Source: Streptomyces cavernae (lineage in GTDB: Bacteria > Actinomycetota > Actinomycetes > Streptomycetales > Streptomycetaceae). From it: DNA of 64,000 nucleotides. The notes under the pieces were generated by a model. It worked only from the letters and a program-made list of their open reading frames with translations, made no database searches and was not told the origin of the DNA. Of the stretch, positions 7,954 through 15,896 are shown one piece after another. The position numbers and the translations under genes were made by a program. The DNA is taken from assembly GCF_004023625.1 (NCBI RefSeq), contig NZ_RPDJ01000034.1:62001-126000 (forward strand), read 5' to 3'. Every line of letters begins with the position of its first letter. Position 1 is the first letter of the stretch.

Positions 7954-10900
7954 TTGCGCAGACAAGTGAAGAGAGCGTGCGTCGCGGCGGTGGCCGTGGC
8001 GCTGACGGCGGGCATGACCAGCTCGGCGTCGGCGCGGCCCGAGCGGGCGCAGAGCGCGGAGGCGACGGCACAGCTCGCGCCCAAGCAGCGGATCACACTG
8101 ATCACCGGTGACCGTGTCGTCGTCGACGCAAGGGGGAAGGTCGTCGGCTTCGAACGCGCCGAGGGCCGTGAGCACATACCCGTGCAGATCCGCAAGGCGA
8201 ACGGCCACACCCTCGTGGTGCCCGGCGACGTGCGCAGGCTGATCGCCGCCGGGAAAGTGGACCGCCGGCTGTTCGACGTCACCGAGCTGACCAAGGCCGC
8301 CGCGCGCAAGGCGTCGGCCCTGAAGGTGATCGTCGGCTACAAGGGCGCCGCCACCGCCGCGAAGGCGGATGTGCGGGACGCGGGCGACACCAAGGTCACC
8401 CGCACCCTGAAGACACTGAACGCGGACGCCGTGGTGACGCCGAAGGACGACGCTTCCGAGCTGTGGTCCGCGGTCACCGACAAAAAGGGCGACGAGGCCA
8501 CCACGGCCTCGGGCATCGCCCACGTCTGGCTCGACGGCGTACGCCAGGCCAGCCTCGACAAGTCCGTCCCGCAGATCGGCGCCCCCAAGGCATGGGCGGC
8601 CGGCTACGACGGCAAGGGCGTCAAGATCGCCGTGCTCGACACGGGCGTCGACGCCACCCACCCCGACCTGAAGACCCAGGTCGTGGAGTCCAAGAACTTC
8701 TCCGCCGCGGCCGACACGACCGACCACTACGGCCACGGCACCCATGTCGCGTCCATCGCGGCAGGCACCGGCGCCAAGTCCAAGGGCAAGTACAAGGGCG
8801 TCGCGCCCGGCGCGAAGATCCTCAACGGCAAGGTCCTCGACGACAGCGGCTTCGGCGAGGACTCCGGGATCCTCGCGGGCATGGAATGGGCCGCCGCACA
8901 GGGTGCCGACGTCATCAACCTCAGCCTGGGCGGCCCCGACAGCGCGGCGTTGGACCCGCTGGAGGCCGCGGTCAACAAGCTGTCCGCCGCAGAGGACGTC
9001 CTGTTCGCCATCGCGGCCGGCAACAGCGGCGAGCTCGGCGCCGGCACCGTCGGCTCCCCGGCCAGCGCGGACGCCGCGCTCTCGGTCGGCGCGGTCGACG
9101 ACAAGGACAAGCTGGCCTCGTTCTCCAGCCGCGGCCCGCGCATCGGCGACGGCGCCATCAAGCCCGACGTCACCGCGCCCGGCGTGGACACCACCGCGGC
9201 GTCGGCCGCCGGCAGCGTCATCGCCAAGGAGGTCGGCGAGAACCCCGCCGGCTACACCACCATCTCCGGTACCTCGATGGCGACCCCGCACGTCGCCGGT
9301 GCCGCCGCGATCCTCAAGCAGCAGCACCCCGACTGGAAGTACACCGACCTCAAGGCCGCGCTGACGGGCTCGGCCAAGGGCGGCAAGTACTCGCCCTACG
9401 AGCAGGGCTCGGGCCGTATCGCCGTCGACAAGGCCATCAAGCAGACGGTGCTCGCCGAACCGTCCTCGGTCGGCTTCGGTGTGCAGCAGTGGCCGCACAC
9501 CGACGACAAGCCCGTCACCGATGCGATCACCTACCGCAACCTCGGCAAGACCGATGTCACCCTGAGCCTCTCCGTGACGGCGACCAACCCCAAGGGGCAG
9601 GCCGCGCCGGCCGGGTTCTTCAAGCTCGGCGCGACCAAGGTGACCGTTCCCGCGGGCCGCGAGGCCGCGGTCGACCTGACCGTTGACACCAGACTCGGCG
9701 GCAGCGTCGACGGCTCGTACTACGCGTACGTCACCGCGACCGGCGGCGGCCAGTCCGTGCGGACCGCCGCGGCCGTGCAGCGTGAGGTCGAGTCCTACGA
9801 CGTGACGCTGAAGCACATCGGGCCGGACGGGCAGCCGGCGGCCGGACACCTCACCGACCTCTTCGCCCTGTCGGGTCTGGCGAAGTTCCAGGACTTCCAG
9901 GCGTACGGCGACGAGCCCACCGAGACCGTGCGGGTGCCCAAGGGCAACTACCTGGTGGACGCCTGGATCGGCGACGACCTGGACAGCCCCACCGCGAAGG
10001 GCGCGCTGGACTGGCTGGTCCAGCCGCGGCTGAGCGTCATCAAGGACGTCACGCTGACCCTGGACGCCCGTACCACCAAGCCGGCCGACATCACCGTGCC
10101 GGACGCCCAGGCCAAGCCGGAGACCGCTCTGGCGTCGTACACCGACGCCGCCGCGGGCTGGAGCGCCGGCGTCCTGCGCAACTCCTTCAAGGACATCCGC
10201 ATGGCGCACCTCGGCCCCGAGGTCTCCAGCGGAATCGTGCAGACCTGGACCGGCCAGTTCACCAAGGGCACGGCCGCCGAGTACGACGTGATCACCACCG
10301 CCAAGGCCAAGAAGATCGTGGGCGCGCACGTACGTCACTTCAAGGCGGGCGAGCTGGCCAGGGTGAAGACCAACCTGGGTGCCTCCACCGCGGGCAAGAC
10401 CGGAGCGGTCATGCCGTTCGCCGTGATCGGCGAGGAGTCGGGCTTCGGCCGCCCCGTCGACCAGAAGCTGCCGACCGGGCGCACCCTGTACCTCTCCACC
10501 GGGCAGAAGGTCCAGTGGACCTTCGACTTCCTGCAGTACTCCGGAGCCAAGGATCCCCAGGGCAACCCGATCCCCGAGGCCTACTACTCGCTCGGCAACC
10601 CGCAGGTCTTCAAGGCGGGCAAGAGCTACACGAAGACCTTCAACGTCGGTGTCTTCGGTCCGCGCATCGACAGCGTGTTCGGCGTCTACCGCGAGAACAA
10701 CAGCATCTACGGTCTGCTGCCGATGTTCGCCGACGGCCAGACCCACGCCGGCGCGTCCGACTACACCTCGGTGAAGTCGACGCTGTACCGCAACGGCAAG
10801 AAGATCGCTGAGACCGCGGACGCGCTGGACGGCGCCGGGGAGTTCAAGGTTCCGTCCGCGGACGCCTCGTACCGGCTGACCACGTCCATCAAGCGGTCGG

Positions 10901-11277
10901 TGAAGGACGCCGCGGCCTCCACCCGGATCGACGCCAGCTGGACGTTCCGCTCCAAGAAGGTCGACGAGGCGAAACTGCCCGTCTCCACGGTCCGCTTCAA
11001 GCCGTCGCTGACCCTCGACAGCCGTGCGGCCGCCGGGAAGACGGGGTCGTTCCCGGTGACCGTGCAGGGTGCCGCCGCGGGCAGGAACCTCAAGTCGCTC
11101 GCTGTGTACGTGTCGTACGACTACGGCAAGACCTGGAAGAAGCTCACCGTGAAGAACGGCAAGGTCACGGTGAAGAACCCGGCGGCCGGGAAGGGCATCT
11201 CCTTCCACGCCAAGATCGCCGACAAGAAGGGCAACAAGTCGACGATCTCGATCTACAACGCGTACTACGGCAAGTAA
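7954..11277 (+). CDS. Secreted S8 family subtilisin-like serine protease
   Basis: Extracellular endopeptidase of 1107 residues. I use the TTG at 7954, which lies just after AGGGGGAG and yields MRRQVKRACVAAVAVALTAG, a good signal peptide cut after SASA; an ATG at 7912 and a GTG at 7966 are alternatives. Residues of about 45-175 look like an inhibitor propeptide. The catalytic domain carries D229 (AVLDTGVD), H261 (GHGTHVAS), the oxyanion N357 (AAGNSG) and S441 (GTSMATPHVAG). Some 640 further residues contain several beta-rich domains, ending in a bacterial Ig-like module (RNLKSLAVYVSYDYGKTWKK) likely to bind a polymer or mediate stability. The 273-bp gap upstream holds the previous gene's terminator and no other gene. 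Confidence 0.93.
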   Translation: MRRQVKRACVAAVAVALTAGMTSSASARPERAQSAEATAQLAPKQRITLITGDRVVVDARGKVVGFERAEGREHIPVQIRKANGHTLVVPGDVRRLIAAGKVDRRLFDVTELTKAAARKASALKVIVGYKGAATAAKADVRDAGDTKVTRTLKTLNADAVVTPKDDASELWSAVTDKKGDEATTASGIAHVWLDGVRQASLDKSVPQIGAPKAWAAGYDGKGVKIAVLDTGVDATHPDLKTQVVESKNFSAAADTTDHYGHGTHVASIAAGTGAKSKGKYKGVAPGAKILNGKVLDDSGFGEDSGILAGMEWAAAQGADVINLSLGGPDSAALDPLEAAVNKLSAAEDVLFAIAAGNSGELGAGTVGSPASADAALSVGAVDDKDKLASFSSRGPRIGDGAIKPDVTAPGVDTTAASAAGSVIAKEVGENPAGYTTISGTSMATPHVAGAAAILKQQHPDWKYTDLKAALTGSAKGGKYSPYEQGSGRIAVDKAIKQTVLAEPSSVGFGVQQWPHTDDKPVTDAITYRNLGKTDVTLSLSVTATNPKGQAAPAGFFKLGATKVTVPAGREAAVDLTVDTRLGGSVDGSYYAYVTATGGGQSVRTAAAVQREVESYDVTLKHIGPDGQPAAGHLTDLFALSGLAKFQDFQAYGDEPTETVRVPKGNYLVDAWIGDDLDSPTAKGALDWLVQPRLSVIKDVTLTLDARTTKPADITVPDAQAKPETALASYTDAAAGWSAGVLRNSFKDIRMAHLGPEVSSGIVQTWTGQFTKGTAAEYDVITTAKAKKIVGAHVRHFKAGELARVKTNLGASTAGKTGAVMPFAVIGEESGFGRPVDQKLPTGRTLYLSTGQKVQWTFDFLQYSGAKDPQGNPIPEAYYSLGNPQVFKAGKSYTKTFNVGVFGPRIDSVFGVYRENNSIYGLLPMFADGQTHAGASDYTSVKSTLYRNGKKIAETADALDGAGEFKVPSADASYRLTTSIKRSVKDAAASTRIDASWTFRSKKVDEAKLPVSTVRFKPSLTLDSRAAAGKTGSFPVTVQGAAAGRNLKSLAVYVSYDYGKTWKKLTVKNGKVTVKNPAAGKGISFHAKIADKKGNKSTISIYNAYYGK

Positions 11278-11324
11278 CCGGAGCTGAGCCTTCGGTTATT
11301 TCCGCCGAGCGCTGACAACGGCGG

Positions 11325-11358
11325 CGGCCCGCCGGATCCCGATGGATCCGGCGGGCCG
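11325..11358 (+). terminator. Strong hairpin after the S8 protease gene
   Basis: A perfect 15-bp stem (11325-11339 with 11344-11358) and a CGAT loop, 48 bp after the stop codon of the protease gene and just before the next start codon at 11378. Confidence 0.9.
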
Positions 11359-11377
11359 TACGTGTTTGTGTGGGGTC

Positions 11378-12148
11378 ATGACTGCCCACACCGTCGAGTA
11401 CATCCGGTACCGCATCCCCGAGCAGCAGTCGGCGGAGTTCCTGTCCGCCTACACCCGGGCCGCCGAACGGCTCGCGGCAGCCCCCCAGTGCGTGGACTAC
11501 GAACTCGCCCGCTGCGAGGAGGACTTCGAGCACTTCATCCTGCGCATCACCTGGACCTCGACCGAGGACCACCTCGAGGGCTTCCGGAAGTCGGAGCTTT
11601 TCGCCGAGTTCTTCGCCGAGATCAAGGCGTTCGTCGGCAACATCGAGGAGATGCGCCACTACAAGCCGACCACCGTACGCGGCACGGGCGCCTCCGTACC
11701 CACCCTGTACGCCTGGGCGGGCGGCGCCGAGGCCTTCGCCCGCCTCACCGAGGTGTTCTACGGCAAGGTCCTCAAGGACGACGTCCTCGCCCCGGTCTTC
11801 GCCGGTCTCGCCCCCGAGCACGCCGAGCACGTGGCGCTGTGGCTCGGCGAGGTCTTCGGCGGCCCGCCGGCGTACTCCGAGACCCAGGGCGGCCACGGCC
11901 ACATGGTCGCCAAGCACCTGGGCAGGAACATCACCGAAACTCAGCGCCGCCGCTGGGTCAACCTGCTCCAGGACGCGGCGGACGAGGCGGGCCTGCCCAC
12001 GGACGCCGAGTTCCGCTCCGCGTTCCTCGCCTACGCGGAATGGGGGACCCGGCTCGCGGTGTACTTCTCGGGCCCCGACGCCACGCCCCCGGCCGAGCAG
12101 CCCGTACCGAAGTGGTCGTGGGGTGCGGCACCGCCGTACCAGCCGTGA
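11378..12148 (+). CDS. Antibiotic-biosynthesis-monooxygenase/group II truncated hemoglobin fusion
   Basis: Cytoplasmic 256-residue chimera. Residues 1 to about 105 form a dimeric alpha-beta barrel of the ABM type (EYIRYRIPEQQSAEFLSAY, then MRHYKPT). Residues about 112-245 are a group II (trHbO-like) truncated hemoglobin with TLYAWAGGAEAFARLTEVFY, HAEHVALWLGEVFGG and the heme-pocket stretch GGHGHMVAKHLGRNITETQR. This domain pairing is known from Streptomyces avermitilis; roles in oxygen, NO or quinone chemistry have been proposed. ATG 11378 is chosen because the family starts at MTAHTVEYIRY; an in-frame ATG at 11342 lies in the preceding terminator. The 3' end is part of a tandem duplication described separately. 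Confidence 0.92.
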   Translation: MTAHTVEYIRYRIPEQQSAEFLSAYTRAAERLAAAPQCVDYELARCEEDFEHFILRITWTSTEDHLEGFRKSELFAEFFAEIKAFVGNIEEMRHYKPTTVRGTGASVPTLYAWAGGAEAFARLTEVFYGKVLKDDVLAPVFAGLAPEHAEHVALWLGEVFGGPPAYSETQGGHGHMVAKHLGRNITETQRRRWVNLLQDAADEAGLPTDAEFRSAFLAYAEWGTRLAVYFSGPDATPPAEQPVPKWSWGAAPPYQP

Positions 12149-12245
12149 GCGAGGGGGCAGACAGCGGGGGTCCGTACCAGCCGTGAGCAAGGGGCACACA
12201 GCGAGGGCCCGTACCAGCCGTGAGCGAGGGGGCACACAGCGGGCC
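12135..12245. repeat. Three tandem copies of a 37-38 bp unit starting in the hemoglobin gene's last codons
   Basis: CGTACCAGCCGTGAGC recurs at 12135, 12173 and 12210, each followed by a similar AAGGGGCACACAGCG-type stretch. The first copy contains the last codons and the stop codon of the hemoglobin fusion gene, so its 3' end is copied twice into the gap. Confidence 0.85.
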
Positions 12246-12281
12246 CCGGGGCGGCAGCCCCTGACGACCCGGGACGGGAGG

Positions 12282-13187
12282 CTACTGCGTCGCCGTCCCC
12301 GCCCGGGTCGCGTCCGTGCCCCAGCTGGCCAGCAGACGCAGTGCCTCCGCCGAGGCGGATCCGGGCTCCGCGTGGTAGGTGATCACTGACTGCTCCTGGT
12401 CGTCGGGCAGCCGGAAGGTCTCGAAGAAGAGCGTCATTTCACCCACCAGCGGGTGGCACAGCCGCTTGACGCCGTGGCTCTTCTCCTTGACGTCGTGCGC
12501 GGCCCACAGTCTGCGGAAGTCCTCGTTCTTCACGGACAGTTCACCCACGAGAGAGGACAGCCGCGGGTCGTCGGGGTGGCAGCCCGCGTCCATCCGCAGA
12601 TAGCCGACGATGTCGGCCGCCTTGCCCTCCCAGTCGACGAACAGGTCGCGGTACTCGGGCTTCAGGAACACCATCCGGGCCCAGTTCCGCTCCTGCGGCG
12701 GCAGCTCCGACCAGTCCCCGAACACCGCCGCCGCCATCCGGTTCCAGATGAGGATCTCGGAGCGGCGGCCGACCACGTACGCCGGGATGCCGTCGATCGT
12801 GTCGACGAGCTGCCGCAGCGCCGCCCGGACCTGCTGCGGCCGCCCGGACGTCTTCTTCTTGTGCTGCTTCGGCTTCGCGAGATGCGTCAGATGCGCGTGC
12901 TCGGCGTCCGTCAGCCGCAGGGCGCGGGCGATCGCGTCGAGCACCTCCGCGGACACGTTCCGTCCGTTGCCCTGTTCCAGCCGTGTGTAGTACGCGACGG
13001 AGACCCCGGCGAGCTGGGCCAGCTCCTCGCGGCGCAGACCGGGCACCCTGCGGTGCCGGCCGAAGTACGGCAGCCCCACGTCCTCGGGCTTCAGCCGGGC
13101 CCTCCGGGTGCGCAGAAACTCACTGAGCTCGGCGCGCCGGTCCAGCGCCTGTCCGGGCTCCGGCACGGGTTCGGGCCGTTCGTCCAT
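12282..13187 (-). CDS. XRE-family regulator with MmyB-like ligand-binding domain
   Basis: Transcriptional regulator of 301 residues. An N-terminal helix-turn-helix spans about residues 25-95 (VPGLRREELAQLAGVSVAYYTRLEQG), followed after a Lys-rich linker by a PAS-like MmyB domain (residues about 120-295; IPAYVVGRRSEILIWNRMAAAVFGD and ETFRLPDDQEQSVITYHAEPGS). I start at the ATG 13187 (MDERPEP); an in-frame ATG at 13202 is equally possible and has a slightly better ribosome site. It is divergent from the alcohol dehydrogenase gene, an arrangement that recurs for this family, in which the regulator usually controls the adjacent short-chain or medium-chain oxidoreductase. The inducing ligand is unknown; fatty acid binding has been proposed for MmyB domains. 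Confidence 0.88.
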   Translation of the reverse strand: MDERPEPVPEPGQALDRRAELSEFLRTRRARLKPEDVGLPYFGRHRRVPGLRREELAQLAGVSVAYYTRLEQGNGRNVSAEVLDAIARALRLTDAEHAHLTHLAKPKQHKKKTSGRPQQVRAALRQLVDTIDGIPAYVVGRRSEILIWNRMAAAVFGDWSELPPQERNWARMVFLKPEYRDLFVDWEGKAADIVGYLRMDAGCHPDDPRLSSLVGELSVKNEDFRRLWAAHDVKEKSHGVKRLCHPLVGEMTLFFETFRLPDDQEQSVITYHAEPGSASAEALRLLASWGTDATRAGTATQ

Positions 13188-13239
13188 GCGCCCAGTATTC
13201 ATGCTCGTAGGCCTGCCATCCTGACCCCCGCAGTAGTAG

Positions 13240-13250
13240 GACCACTGGTC
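13240..13250. promoter_or_regulatory. Possible operator in the regulator/dehydrogenase divergent promoter
   Basis: GACCACTGGTC is an 11-bp odd palindrome in the 170-bp gap between the XRE regulator and alcohol dehydrogenase genes. A second symmetric stretch, CGGCCGGACCGGCCG, lies nearby at about 13308-13322. Either could be the regulator's site. Confidence 0.3.
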
Positions 13251-13356
13251 GTAGGCAGAGCCGAGGGCTGGATGACGGGCTTCCGCTTCGGCACAGTGGT
13301 GACAGTCCGGCCGGACCGGCCGAGACGCAGCCAGACCAGCTAGGAGAACCCCCGGC

Positions 13357-14397
13357 ATGACCACCACCGCCGCCTACGCCGCCCCCGCCGCGAAGGCTCC
13401 GCTGGAGCGCACCATCATCGAGCGCCGGGACGTCGGCGAGTTCGACGTCCTGATCGACATCAAGTTCGCCGGCATCTGCCACTCGGACATCCACCAGGCA
13501 CGCGAGGGCTGGGGAGAGGCGATCTTCCCGATGGTGCCGGGACACGAGATCGCAGGCATCGTCGCGGAGGTCGGCCCCGGCGTCACCAAGTTCAAGGTCG
13601 GCGACCGCGTGGGCGTCGGCTGCATGGTCGACTCCTGCCGTGAGTGCGAGAACTGCGTGGCGGGCCTGGAGCAGTACTGCCTCAAGGGCAACGTCGGCAC
13701 GTACAACGCCCTCGACAAGAACGGCGAGCCCACCTACGGCGGCTACTCCCAGAAGATCGTCGTCGACGAGGCCTTCACCCTGCGCATCCCGGACGGGCTC
13801 TCGCTGGACGTCGCGGCCCCGCTGCTGTGCGCCGGCATCACCACCTACTCCCCGCTGCGGCACTGGAACGCCGGGCCCGGCAAGAAGGTCGCCGTCATCG
13901 GCCTGGGCGGGCTCGGTCACATGGGCGTCAAGCTCGCGCACGCCATGGGCGCCGAGGTGACCGTGCTCTCGCAGTCCCTGCGCAAGAAGGACGACGGGCT
14001 GAAGCTGGGCGCCGACCACTACTACGCCACCAGCGACCCGAAGACCTTCAAGGAACTGGCCGGCACATTCGACCTGATCGTCTCGACCGTGTCGGCGCCG
14101 ATGGACTTCGGCGCGCTGCTGTCGCTGCTGAAGACGGACGGCGCGCTGGTGAACGTGGGCGCGCCGGAGGAGCCCGTCTCGCTGAACCTGTTCTCCGTGA
14201 TCGCGGGCCGCAAGACCCTCGCGGGCTCCGGCATCGGCGGCATCCAGGAAACCCAGGAGATGCTGGACTTCTGTGCGACGCACGGAATCGGCGCCGAGAT
14301 AGAGCTGATCGCCGCGTCCGAGATCAACGACGCGTACGAGCGGGTCGTCAGCAGCGATGTGCGGTACCGGTTCGTGATCGACACGGCGACGATCTGA
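13357..14397 (+). CDS. Zinc-dependent medium-chain alcohol dehydrogenase
   Basis: NAD(P)-dependent alcohol/aldehyde oxidoreductase of 346 residues, cinnamyl-alcohol-dehydrogenase-like (close in type to mycobacterial AdhC). Catalytic zinc ligands are C41 in GICHSD and His in PGHEIAG; the structural zinc Cys cluster is in CRECENC and the Cys of EQYC. The Rossmann motif is GLGGLGHMG near residue 188. AGGAGAA precedes the ATG at 13357 by about 9 nt. The gene is divergent from an XRE/MmyB regulator that probably controls it, and it ends in a very strong hairpin. Substrate is not deducible; broad activity on aromatic and aliphatic aldehydes is usual in this subgroup. Confidence 0.93.
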   Translation: MTTTAAYAAPAAKAPLERTIIERRDVGEFDVLIDIKFAGICHSDIHQAREGWGEAIFPMVPGHEIAGIVAEVGPGVTKFKVGDRVGVGCMVDSCRECENCVAGLEQYCLKGNVGTYNALDKNGEPTYGGYSQKIVVDEAFTLRIPDGLSLDVAAPLLCAGITTYSPLRHWNAGPGKKVAVIGLGGLGHMGVKLAHAMGAEVTVLSQSLRKKDDGLKLGADHYYATSDPKTFKELAGTFDLIVSTVSAPMDFGALLSLLKTDGALVNVGAPEEPVSLNLFSVIAGRKTLAGSGIGGIQETQEMLDFCATHGIGAEIELIAASEINDAYERVVSSDVRYRFVIDTATI

Positions 14398-14408
14398 GCG
14401 TCCGGACT

Positions 14409-14450
14409 GCGGGTGCGCGGGGCGGCCGGGTGTCCGCCCCGCGCACCCGC
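14409..14450 (+). terminator. Very strong hairpin after the alcohol dehydrogenase gene
   Basis: A perfect 17-bp stem (14409-14425 with 14434-14450) with an 8-nt loop, 11 bp after the stop codon. Confidence 0.92.
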
Positions 14451-14493
14451 ATGTTCATGTACGGACGTTGATGTACGGACGTTGATGGACGGA

Positions 14494-14694
14494 CGGGGTG
14501 CCGGGACTTGGTTCCCCGGACTCACGGCGCGGGGCTTGGTTCCCCGGACCCATGGCGCGGGGCTTGGTTCCCCGGACCCATGGCGCGGGGCTTGGTTCCC
14601 CGGACCCATGGCGCGGGGCTTGGTTCCCCGGACCCATGGCGCGGGGCTTGGTTCCCCGGGCCCATGGCGCGGGACCTGGTTCCCCGGACTCATG
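14494..14694. repeat. Seven tandem 28-bp units, each able to form a small hairpin
   Basis: The landmark TTGGTTCCCCGG recurs with exact 28-bp spacing at 14508, 14536, 14564, 14592, 14620, 14648 and, with one change, 14676. The inner five copies are almost identical. Each unit contains CGGGG-N7-CCCCG, a 5-bp stem with 7-nt loop. A shorter duplication (GTACGGACGTTGATG twice) lies just upstream at about 14459-14487. The array fills most of the gap between the dehydrogenase terminator and the VOC gene. Confidence 0.95.
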
Positions 14695-14783
14695 CGGGGC
14701 CCGACCGGCGACCGATGGTGTGCCACCGGGCCGCCGCCTAGCGTGGAACTGTCCGCCAGGCCGCGACCAGGGAGGAGTCCCTC

Positions 14784-15170
14784 ATGTCCGTCGAGCTCAA
14801 CCACACGATCGTCGCCGCCCGTGACAAGAAGGCGTCGGCACGGTTCCTCGCCGATCTGCTGGGCCTCGAAGTGGGCGCGCCGTACGGCCCGTTCATCCCG
14901 GTGCAGATCCCCAACGGCGTCACCCTCGACTACATGGACGCGAACGGCGAGATCGCCGCACAGCACTACGCGTTCCTGGTCTCGGAGGAGGAGTTCGACA
15001 CGATCCTCGCCCGGGTCGAGGCCGCCGGACTGACCCACTGGGCCGACCCCGGACACCGCCGCCCGGACGCGATCAACCGCAACGACGGCGGTCGCGGCAC
15101 GTACTTCGACGACCCGAACGGCCACAGACTGGAGATCCTGACCAGGCCGTACGGCAGCGGGGGAGCGTGA
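14784..15170 (+). CDS. VOC (glyoxalase/bleomycin-resistance) family protein
   Basis: A 128-residue single-module vicinal-oxygen-chelate protein, likely a metal-dependent dimer in the cytoplasm. The fold's repeats are visible as ELNHTIVAARDKKASARFLADLLGLE and, at the end, GRGTYFDDPNGHRLEILTRPYG, with candidate metal ligands His in NHTIV and Glu in LEIL. GGGAGGAG lies 6-7 nt before the ATG at 14784. Members include glyoxalases, dioxygenases and antibiotic-binding proteins; the substrate is unknown. It stands alone between the 28-bp repeat array and the popR region. Confidence 0.88.
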   Translation: MSVELNHTIVAARDKKASARFLADLLGLEVGAPYGPFIPVQIPNGVTLDYMDANGEIAAQHYAFLVSEEEFDTILARVEAAGLTHWADPGHRRPDAINRNDGGRGTYFDDPNGHRLEILTRPYGSGGA

Positions 15171-15359
15171 ATCCCGAAGCGGTTCGGTGTGGCGCGGCGC
15201 GGCTCGGGCTCGGAGAGGGGCGGCTCGGCTCGGCGCGGCTCGGGCGCGGAGCGGCTCAGCGGGCGAAGTCCCGCGCCGCCTCGCCGGACCCCGGGCGGCC
15301 TCGATCGGCTCCAGGTCACCCGCTGTCGAGCGAGGCCGCGGTGGTGCACTCGGTGGTTT

Positions 15360-15370
15360 CGCCGGGGGCG
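15360..15370. promoter_or_regulatory. Candidate ClgR/PopR-type box upstream of popR
   Basis: CGC-N5-GCG within TTCGCCGGGGGCGGAAC fits the CGC-N5-GCG pattern I recall for ClgR-type activators of clp genes. It sits about 50-60 bp before the popR start codon, where an activator of a leaderless transcript would bind, suggesting autoregulation. Confidence 0.45.
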
Positions 15371-15418
15371 GAACGCCGACCGCTCCCCGTGGGACGCGGC
15401 GCTGCCTACCCTGAAGGT

Positions 15419-15832
15419 GTGACCCATCACGCGCCCAGGCAAGCCCGAGTCATTCCGCTGCGTCCGGCCACCGCGCCCGGCGCCGGTCCCGGTCCCGAAC
15501 CCGCCCCGCAGAAGGAGCCGTTGTGGCGGGACGTCGTGGGAGACGTCCTGCGCCGGGAGAGGCAGGCGCAGGAGCGGACGCTCAAGGACGTGGCCGACGA
15601 GGCGCGGATCTCCATGCCGTACCTCTCCGAACTGGAGCGCGGCCGCAAGGAGGCCTCCTCCGAGGTCCTCGCGGCCGCCGCCCGCGCCCTGGGGCTCGGT
15701 CTCGCCGATCTGCTCGCGCTGGCGCAGGGGGAGATCGTCCGCCGGACGGCATCGGTCACCTCCATGCCGTCGCCGGGTGCGGCGCGCAGGGCGACCACGT
15801 CCTCGTACGACGGGATGTGCCTGGCCGCCTGA
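15419..15832 (+). CDS. popR: PopR, ClgR-like activator of the clpP3-clpP4 operon
   Basis: XRE-type DNA-binding regulator of 137 residues. The helix-turn-helix is at about residues 40-95 (LRRERQAQERTLKDVADEA, ISMPYLSELERGRKEAS). The C-terminus ends MCLAA; in Streptomyces lividans PopR the two terminal alanines are the degradation tag through which ClpP1P2 destroys the activator, so that clpP3-clpP4 is expressed only when ClpP1P2 is deficient. Start GTG 15419 gives MTHHAPRQ; TACCCT lies 7 nt upstream, so the message may be leaderless. The gene is convergent with two clpP genes 64 bp away, which fixes the identification. A ClgR-type box lies upstream. Confidence 0.88.
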   Translation: MTHHAPRQARVIPLRPATAPGAGPGPEPAPQKEPLWRDVVGDVLRRERQAQERTLKDVADEARISMPYLSELERGRKEASSEVLAAAARALGLGLADLLALAQGEIVRRTASVTSMPSPGAARRATTSSYDGMCLAA

Positions 15833-15896
15833 CGGGCGCCGTTCGCCGCCTGGCGCAGTTCGGGCAAGGTGACCTCGGGGCCGGTGGCGGCACGTC

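Noticed and set aside
14413..15033. Long open frames in several phases over the 28-bp array
   Set aside because: The 28-bp unit rotates through all three frames, so each strand yields the same artificial peptide repeat; no start signal and no family.
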